DNA from: an uncultured Ruminococcus sp.
GTDB lineage: Bacteria; Bacillota; Clostridia; Oscillospirales; CAG-272
Assembly (NCBI GenBank): GCA_902778985.1
Contig: CACYZS010000038.1
Coordinates: forward strand, 1-8,383
Length of the DNA stretch: 8,383 nucleotides
Direction: 5' to 3'
Position numbers and translations under genes: made by a program. Below the pieces are notes generated by a model, which was given only the letters and a program-made list of their open reading frames with translations, had not been told where the DNA came from and ran no database searches. Shown here one piece after another: positions 1-4,312 of the stretch (its first letter is position 1; every line of letters begins with the position of its first letter).

Positions 1-66
1 GCGCGAGTGAAGTTCGCTGCGCGAGTGAAGTTCGCTGCGCGAGTGAAGTTCGCTGCGCGAGTGAAG
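1..66. repeat. 18-bp tandem repeat, about 3.7 copies
   Basis: The unit GCGCGAGTGAAGTTCGCT occurs three times in full (1-18, 19-36, 37-54), then as the first 12 bases of a fourth copy (55-66), with no mismatches. The array touches the window edge, so its true length is unknown. Each unit contains a short imperfect palindrome (GCGA...TCGC). It lies 17 bp beyond the stop of the MBL-GDPD gene, in a non-coding position. Because the unit is 18 bp, one frame stays open through it and would read as repeating KFAARV, but no gene is supported there. Similar short arrays are, from memory, common between genes in gut Clostridia; that is inference. Confidence 0.9.
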
Positions 67-83
67 GTTACCGGGGGGAAGGG

Positions 84-1535
84 TTACTTGTTCAGCAGGG
101 CGGCGAGGCGGTCGGGGAAGTTGATGGTCATGCCGTCGACCCCCGCCGCGACGGCGGAACGCATCAGGTCGTCGTCGGTGACCGCCCACGGACGGACGTT
201 GAAGCCGCGGGCGTGCCATTCCTCGACCCGCTCGGCGTTGACGTTGATCGCGCGGGGGCAGACCTCGTCGACGCCCGCCGCTTCCATCGCGTCAAGGTCC
301 TCGTCCGCGAAGTCCTTTTTCAGCCACCCGGTGCGCAGTCCCGGCGCGATCGCGCGGATCCGGCGCAGGCGCTCAAGCACGAACGAGGTGACGACGCACT
401 TGCAGTCCACGCCGTAGCGGTAGATCAGGTCGGCGGTCTTCTCCTCGGCGCCGTCGCCCTTCAGTTCGATCGCGAAGGTCAGTTTGCGCCACGAGAAGGC
501 GGCAAGAAACTCTTCCAGGGTCGGGATACGGTCGATCATGCCGTCCTTTTTGACCGTGAACTTTTTCAGTTCCGCAAGCGTGTAGTCCCCGACCGAGCCC
601 GGCTCGCCGGTCACGCGGAGCAGGGTGTCGTCGTGGAAAAGGACCGGCACGCCGTCGCGCGTCATCTGCACGTCGGTCTCGATCCCGTTCGCGCCGAGGG
701 CGACCCCCTCGTAGAACGCCGTCATGGTGTTCTCGGGGCGGGTATCGCTCGCGCCGCGGTGCGCGTAGTTGACGAACTCGGTCTTCTCTTCCTCACGGAT
801 GATCTTCCACATCGCCTTGCGCGCCCTGTCAAGGTACTTCCGCCATTCGGTCGGATCGACGAAGGGATTTTCGGTCGATTCGAACATCCGTTTGTACTTT
901 TCGTCCTGGTCGTTCTGCCAGGTGTGGTTGCCGATCATGATATCGACGTGTTCCTCTTCCAGTCGGTCGAGCGTCTTGAAGAACGCGCCGCGCATCAGAT
1001 ACGATACGCGCCGGTCGGGGCGGTTCATATAGGGTTTTCTGAGTTGTTCGGTCCCACTGCCGCCGAACATTCCGGCGCGGTAGGTCATGCCGTTCTCGAC
1101 CAGGTCGAAGAAGAAGGAGAAGGTCCCCTCGGTGTGCCCCGGGGTGGCAAGGCAGGATACGACGGTCTCGCCGAGCGCGATCTCGTCGCCGTCCTGCAGG
1201 AAACGGTCGGGGACGAAGCGGGAGCCGAGTTCGCTCTCGCCGACGTATTTCAGGTCGTCCTCGCCCATATAGACTTCCGCGCCCGAAAGGTCGCGCAGCC
1301 GACGGGCGCCGCCCGAGTGGTCGGAATGCCCGTGCGAGAGCAGGATGATCTTGACGTCCTTCACGGAAAAGCCGAGGGTGTCGAGTGATTCGAGGATCGC
1401 GTCTACCGTTCCGTCGTCACCGCAGTCGATCATGATCAGACCGCGCGAGGTGGCGAGAACGTGACTGGACTTGGCGTGCGTCCCCACGAAATACAGGTTT
1501 CCGGCGATGCGGAACGGAGCGGTGTCTCCCAACAT
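84..1535 (-). CDS. MBL-fold hydrolase fused to glycerophosphodiester phosphodiesterase (GDPD) domain
   Basis: The product is 483 aa with two enzyme domains in one frame. Residues about 5-225 form a metallo-beta-lactamase fold: SHGHSDH gives H68, H70, D72 and H73, TPGH gives H134, and GNHTW gives H204. This ligand set, without an Asp after the second His strand (FGGSG instead), resembles subclass B3-like proteins. Residues about 255-483 are a GDPD domain: HRG (259-261), PENT (267-270), IETDVQMTRDG (285-295), a catalytic-type FHDD (300-303), IELK (356-359) and a closing VDGMTINFPD. GDPD enzymes hydrolyse glycerophosphodiesters to glycerol 3-phosphate and an alcohol. No signal peptide or membrane segment is seen, so it is probably cytosolic. 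The ATG at 1535 is chosen because AGGAGGG lies 8 nt upstream and a good promoter lies just beyond; an upstream in-frame extension would swallow that promoter. The substrate of the MBL half is unknown. Confidence 0.93.
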   Translation of the reverse strand: MLGDTAPFRIAGNLYFVGTHAKSSHVLATSRGLIMIDCGDDGTVDAILESLDTLGFSVKDVKIILLSHGHSDHSGGARRLRDLSGAEVYMGEDDLKYVGESELGSRFVPDRFLQDGDEIALGETVVSCLATPGHTEGTFSFFFDLVENGMTYRAGMFGGSGTEQLRKPYMNRPDRRVSYLMRGAFFKTLDRLEEEHVDIMIGNHTWQNDQDEKYKRMFESTENPFVDPTEWRKYLDRARKAMWKIIREEEKTEFVNYAHRGASDTRPENTMTAFYEGVALGANGIETDVQMTRDGVPVLFHDDTLLRVTGEPGSVGDYTLAELKKFTVKKDGMIDRIPTLEEFLAAFSWRKLTFAIELKGDGAEEKTADLIYRYGVDCKCVVTSFVLERLRRIRAIAPGLRTGWLKKDFADEDLDAMEAAGVDEVCPRAINVNAERVEEWHARGFNVRPWAVTDDDLMRSAVAAGVDGMTINFPDRLAALLNK

Positions 1536-1543
1536 GATCTTTG

Positions 1544-1550
1544 CCCTCCT
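1544..1550 (-). promoter_or_regulatory. Ribosome binding site of the MBL-GDPD gene
   Basis: AGGAGGG on the minus strand is followed by an 8-nt spacer to the ATG at 1535. It is a near-perfect Shine-Dalgarno sequence and decides this start over in-frame upstream candidates. Confidence 0.9.
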
Positions 1551-1568
1551 TTTCTTGATTTCACCTAT

Positions 1569-1597
1569 ATTATACATCATTTCCCCGAAAAATGCAA
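1569..1597 (-). promoter_or_regulatory. Sigma-A-type promoter of the MBL-GDPD gene
   Basis: On the minus strand, TTGCAT (1597-1592) is separated by exactly 17 bp from a consensus TATAAT (1574-1569). Transcription would start near 1562, leaving a leader of about 27 nt that contains the ribosome binding site. The -10 context TGATGTATAATATAG closely matches the promoter of the lyase gene (4255-4260). Confidence 0.8.
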
Positions 1598-1685
1598 GCG
1601 AGGCAGATCCCGCCGGCGCGCCCGGCGCATGAAAAACAGGCGTCGGGACAAACTGAAAGAAAACGGGATCGGGGGAAAAAACGGC

Positions 1686-2471
1686 GTGAAACGGATCGCG
1701 GCGCTGTCGCTTTTGTTCGTGTTTTTGCTGTCGCTTTCGGGCTGCGCGTACCGCCCGGCACAACCGCTGCCTCCGGACTTTTCGACCATTGAACAGACCG
1801 AGACCGAAGCACCGTCAACCGTGCCGCCCGAGACAGATCCGTGGGAGACCGATCCGCCCGATCCCGCGCTCCTGTTCCCGGCGTTTTTTCAGCCGGGGCG
1901 GTTACTGCTCTCCGAGGGCGGGAGCGTCCCGGTCGAACTGCTCTCGGCGGAGAGCAACGTCTCCTACCGCGTCCGCTACCCGTCGGGGAGCGAAGCCACG
2001 GTCGCGTGGGATAAAATCGAGCCGCTCGCCCCGACGGTGCCCGAACTGCCGCCTCCGACCGAGGGCGAGGTGCTCGCGTACCTGAAGGGTGAACTCGGCG
2101 AACCGCTCCCCGCGTTCGTTCTGTTCGTCGATCTGTCGCGACTGACCGTGACGGCGGCGGAGAGGGGGGAAGTGCTCCGCGTGATGCCCTGCACCGTGGG
2201 GGACGCCGGACACCCGACGCCGCGCGGCAAGTATGAAGTCGACTACAAGACCGAATTCATGGGCAAAGAGGGCGCCTACCTCTGCCGCTGGGGCGTCCAC
2301 TACTTCGGCGGGTATCTCTTCCACTCGGTGCTCTACACCTGGCGGGGCGACGGGATCCTTGACGGCGAACTCTCGGCGCGGCTCTCGCACGGCTGCGTCC
2401 GGCTCTCCCCCGAGGACAGCCGTTGGGTATACGAAACGGCGCCTCTCGGCGCCGTCGTATGGGTGAATTAA
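1686..2471 (+). CDS. L,D-transpeptidase (YkuD) domain lipoprotein
   Basis: The product is 261 aa from a GTG start. Residues 1-20 are a lipoprotein signal (hydrophobic core, then LSLSGC with the lipidated Cys at 20). Residues 21-66 are a Pro/Glu/Thr-rich spacer, and 67-115 look like a small beta domain, perhaps SH3-like. Residues about 143-260 form the YkuD domain: H213 (FHS) and SHGCVRLS with H235, catalytic Cys237 and Arg239. L,D-transpeptidases crosslink or modify peptidoglycan through a Cys acyl-enzyme, here outside the membrane. The GTG is preceded by GGGGG at 10 nt and gives a normal short signal peptide. An in-frame ATG at 1629 (280 aa) has no visible ribosome binding site and would add 19 residues rich in Lys and Arg; it cannot be excluded. 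No convincing plus-strand promoter was found. The gene stops 4 nt from the convergent gene. Confidence 0.9.
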   Translation: MKRIAALSLLFVFLLSLSGCAYRPAQPLPPDFSTIEQTETEAPSTVPPETDPWETDPPDPALLFPAFFQPGRLLLSEGGSVPVELLSAESNVSYRVRYPSGSEATVAWDKIEPLAPTVPELPPPTEGEVLAYLKGELGEPLPAFVLFVDLSRLTVTAAERGEVLRVMPCTVGDAGHPTPRGKYEVDYKTEFMGKEGAYLCRWGVHYFGGYLFHSVLYTWRGDGILDGELSARLSHGCVRLSPEDSRWVYETAPLGAVVWVN

Positions 2472-2475
2472 GTTG

Positions 2476-3630
2476 TCAGTGCTGCCAGGCAGCGGGGCAG
2501 GTGCGTTTTTCCTCAAACCACGGCGTTTCCCGGAGCAGAAGATCCGACGCCGAGCAGACCACCCAGATCTTCGTCCCGTCGCTGCAGACCGTGATATTGC
2601 CGTTCATGGATCGGAAGGTCTTGTCTTCGTCGCTTTCGAAGATGGTGGTGACGTAGACGCGGTCGGTGTAGGGGGCGACGCGGTCGATGAACGCCTGCGT
2701 CGGGAACTTGTTTTCCTCGGTCGAGGTGTACTCGGAGTTCCCCGCGCAGCAGCAGACGCAGACGATCTGCGGCTTGATGACCGAGAGCAGTTCGTCGGAC
2801 GACGAGGTCTTCGATCCGTGATGCCCCGCCTTGTAGAGCACCACTTCGGGCAGGTCGTTCATTTCGACCAGTTTCTTTTCGCCCTTCGCTTCGAGGTCGC
2901 CGGTGAACAGGTAGTTGTTCTCGCCCTCGGTGAGCAGCATACAGACCGAGTGGTTGTTCTCCCCCGAACTGTCTTTGTTGGCGTAGTAGTAACTGTCGAG
3001 GATCTTCATATTGATCCCCTCCGCGAGGGCAAAGTCGGTCTTGCCCTGCTCGATACACTCAAGCGCCGTATAATGCGTCGCGCCCGCCGCAATCTCGGCG
3101 TCGCGTTTGGCGATATAGCGGGTGTACATGGTCGCGGTCGACTTCTGGTTGGTCTGCGCGAAGTCGATGATGACGCCACATTCGTAAAGGTCGAAGATCC
3201 CTTCGTTGGCGGCGAACCCGGCGTAGTGATCCTCGTGCGCGTGGGTGACGATCACGTATTCGAGTTTGTTGTCGGTGACGTATTGGTTCAGGTAGGCGGC
3301 GATGGTCGGGACGCTCGAATATTTCGAGCCCGCGTCGATTAAGACGTCGGTGTCGCCCGCCTTGATATACACGCAGTCGCCGGTGTAGTAGTTCCCGAGT
3401 TCAAGGAAGTGGATCTGCAGTTCTCCGTCGATATCGCCCCCGGTATGGACGGTACCGCCCTGACCGTTTCCACCCTGACCGTTCTTGCCGATATCGGCGT
3501 ACTCGTCGACGGGGGAGAGAAAGTTGTTCCGCGCCGCGCCGAGAAAGCCTGCGGCGGCGCCGACGATAAAGACGAGGATCGCCAAAAACACAACGAGAGC
3601 GGGGGATAGTTTTTTCGCTTTACTTGCCAT
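2476..3630 (-). CDS. Membrane-anchored ComEC-like MBL-fold hydrolase
   Basis: The product is 384 aa. Residues 1-9 are basic, 10-33 form one hydrophobic segment and 34-70 a Gly-rich linker with a repeated NGQGG. The rest is an MBL fold predicted to lie outside the cell. Motifs are VLIDAG (96-101), THAHEDH (H130, H132, D134, H135), NNHSV (H227), FTGD (D245) and AGHHGSK (H270, H271). This set matches the C-terminal domain of the competence protein ComEC and related exported hydrolases of nucleic acids or phosphoesters. The ComEC channel domains are absent, so it is not ComEC itself. The usual VGQGD motif is replaced by LGNYYTGD (78-85). A CVCCC cluster (291-295) is unusual. The start overlaps the stop of the upstream gene (TAATG), with a G-rich ribosome binding site inside that gene, implying translational coupling. 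The stop is TGA. The substrate is unknown. Confidence 0.9.
   Translation of the reverse strand: MASKAKKLSPALVVFLAILVFIVGAAAGFLGAARNNFLSPVDEYADIGKNGQGGNGQGGTVHTGGDIDGELQIHFLELGNYYTGDCVYIKAGDTDVLIDAGSKYSSVPTIAAYLNQYVTDNKLEYVIVTHAHEDHYAGFAANEGIFDLYECGVIIDFAQTNQKSTATMYTRYIAKRDAEIAAGATHYTALECIEQGKTDFALAEGINMKILDSYYYANKDSSGENNHSVCMLLTEGENNYLFTGDLEAKGEKKLVEMNDLPEVVLYKAGHHGSKTSSSDELLSVIKPQIVCVCCCAGNSEYTSTEENKFPTQAFIDRVAPYTDRVYVTTIFESDEDKTFRSMNGNITVCSDGTKIWVVCSASDLLLRETPWFEEKRTCPAAWQH
3454..3483 (-). repeat. 15-bp in-frame tandem duplication in the anchored MBL gene
   Basis: Two adjacent 15-bp units (3454-3468 and 3469-3483) differ at two positions and encode NGQGG twice in the linker between membrane anchor and enzyme domain. 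Such repeats can change copy number by slippage and so alter linker length. Confidence 0.75.
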
Positions 3631-4061
3631 TATTCATCGCCCCCTTCCGCCGCGTTGACCGTGACCGTTCTGACCAGACTGTATTTCGAGAACAGGAAGT
3701 GCGTGGGACGGTACACGATCCGGTAGATCCCGGGTTCGTCGGTCGGGACGACGTAGCCGCCGTCGGTTTTTTGCAGGTCGGTCTCGACCGAAACGCTCTC
3801 CGCCGCGTCGCGTCCGAGCGCCGTCAGCGTCCAACCGTCCTCTTGCAGCGTGACGCTTCCGTCTCCGTCCCCGACGGTGAAGATCACCGCCTTTTCGCCT
3901 TTGAGTGAGAATCCGTCGTTTTTGGTCAGCGCGGTGCAGGCAAAATACCCGACCGCCACCCCGATCGCCAGGGCGACGATCAAAATGATCACCGCCGCGG
4001 GATTGCGTTTCGCGGTGCGGCGGACCTGCCGTTTGACCACGCTTTTTACGGTTTTAGCCAT
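3630..4061 (-). CDS. Single-pass membrane protein of unknown function, coupled to the MBL gene
   Basis: The product is 143 aa and I do not recognise a family. Residues 1-20 are strongly basic (KRQVRRTAKR), 22-43 form one hydrophobic helix, and about 50-137 are alternating polar and hydrophobic residues that suggest a small Ig-like beta domain outside the cell (for example GIYRIVYRPT and SLVRTVTVN). The pattern implies cytoplasmic N terminus and external C terminus. The ATG at 4061 follows AAAGGAA (4069-4075) with a 7-nt spacer; longer upstream frames would cross the promoter. The TAA stop shares one base with the ATG of the anchored MBL gene, so both are probably made together from the promoter at 4095-4123. 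A role as membrane partner or scaffold for the MBL enzyme is inference. Confidence 0.85.
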   Translation of the reverse strand: MAKTVKSVVKRQVRRTAKRNPAAVIILIVALAIGVAVGYFACTALTKNDGFSLKGEKAVIFTVGDGDGSVTLQEDGWTLTALGRDAAESVSVETDLQKTDGGYVVPTDEPGIYRIVYRPTHFLFSKYSLVRTVTVNAAEGGDE

Positions 4062-4068
4062 AGATCGG

Positions 4069-4075
4069 TTCCTTT
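4069..4075 (-). promoter_or_regulatory. Ribosome binding site of the membrane-protein gene
   Basis: AAAGGAA on the minus strand, 7 nt before the ATG at 4061, fixes the start of this 143-aa protein. Confidence 0.75.
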
Positions 4076-4094
4076 CTGTCGTTTCTTCACTTCT

Positions 4095-4123
4095 ATTGTA
4101 GCAGAAAACGCGTCTTCGCGCAA
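4095..4123 (-). promoter_or_regulatory. Promoter of the membrane protein / anchored MBL operon
   Basis: On the minus strand, TTGCGC (4123-4118) and TACAAT (4100-4095) are 17 bp apart. Directly upstream are A-runs of 7, 4 and 7 (4133-4127, 4139-4136, 4154-4148); the two long ones are about 21 bp apart, near two helical turns. This is the arrangement expected of an UP element or bent DNA. The leader would be about 27 nt. Confidence 0.7.
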
Positions 4124-4235
4124 CCGTTTTTTTGGTTTTGCGAGGGCTTTTTTTCGCTCGGGGCGGGCGCGCGGGGATCGGCGCCGGGGGCGGGGCGCGC
4201 GAACCTTTTTTGCCTGTTTTTCTCCCGACGGTTGC
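4120..4235. promoter_or_regulatory. Inverted repeat ACGGTTGC overlapping both divergent -35 boxes
   Basis: ACGGTTGC occurs on the minus strand at 4127-4120 and on the plus strand at 4228-4235. Each copy includes the TTG of a -35 box: TTGCGC of the operon and TTGCTT of the lyase gene. The copies are perfect over 8 bp and 100 bp apart. They could be a shared binding site; chance is possible since part of each copy is constrained by the promoter. Confidence 0.4.
4160..4195 (+). other. G-run block with possible G-quadruplex potential
   Basis: Five G-runs of 3-5 bases lie at 4160-4163, 4165-4167, 4173-4176, 4186-4190 and 4192-4195 on the plus strand, inside an otherwise T-tract-rich divergent promoter region. 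Loops are 1, 5, 9 and 1 nt; the 9-nt loop is longer than the strict consensus. Confidence 0.45.
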
Positions 4236-4260
4236 TTTTTCTTGATCTTTGATGTATAAT
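4232..4260 (+). promoter_or_regulatory. Sigma-A-type promoter of the lyase gene
   Basis: TTGCTT (4232-4237) is separated by 17 bp from a consensus TATAAT (4255-4260). T-tracts lie upstream at about 4205-4220. Transcription would start near 4267, giving a leader of about 46 nt with a hairpin and the ribosome binding site. The stretch TGATGTATAATGTAG is almost the same as that of the MBL-GDPD promoter. Confidence 0.8.
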
Positions 4261-4274
4261 GTAGACAAGGAAGT

Positions 4275-4290
4275 GTCGGCTTACGCCGGC
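4275..4290 (+). promoter_or_regulatory. Hairpin in the 5' leader of the lyase gene
   Basis: GTCGGC and GCCGGC pair around a TTAC loop (6 bp with one G-T pair; further weak pairs are possible outside). It sits just after the predicted transcription start and about 10 nt before the ribosome binding site GAGAGG (4301-4306). It might protect the 5' end of the mRNA. It does not cover the ribosome binding site, and no riboswitch class is recognised. Confidence 0.5.
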
Positions 4291-4312
4291 GTTCAATCAA
4301 GAGAGGTTACGT

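Noticed and set aside
1..66. CRISPR array
   Set aside because: The 18-bp units are directly adjacent with no spacers, and no cas genes are present.
7..417. Plus-strand frame reading the 18-bp repeat as KFAARV repeats
   Set aside because: Most of it is antisense to the GDPD domain, there is no ribosome binding site, and the repeat part is open only because its unit is a multiple of three.
213..1388. Open frame of 391 codons on the plus strand
   Set aside because: It lies antisense to the MBL-GDPD gene, which has intact catalytic motifs, a promoter and a ribosome binding site. The plus frame has none of these.
84..1535. Antibiotic-resistance beta-lactamase
   Set aside because: The MBL half is B3-like only in ligand pattern, has no signal peptide and is fused to a GDPD domain. 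Most MBL-fold proteins are not beta-lactamases.
1536..1763. N-terminal extension of the MBL-GDPD protein by 76 residues
   Set aside because: The extension would run through the consensus promoter and the strong AGGAGGG site, and the extra residues are low-complexity without family support.
2473..3342. Open frame of 289 codons on the plus strand
   Set aside because: It is the antisense shadow of the anchored MBL gene and shows no motif or start signal.
2476..3630. ComEC competence protein
   Set aside because: Only the hydrolase-like domain is present; the multi-pass channel and OB-type domains are missing.
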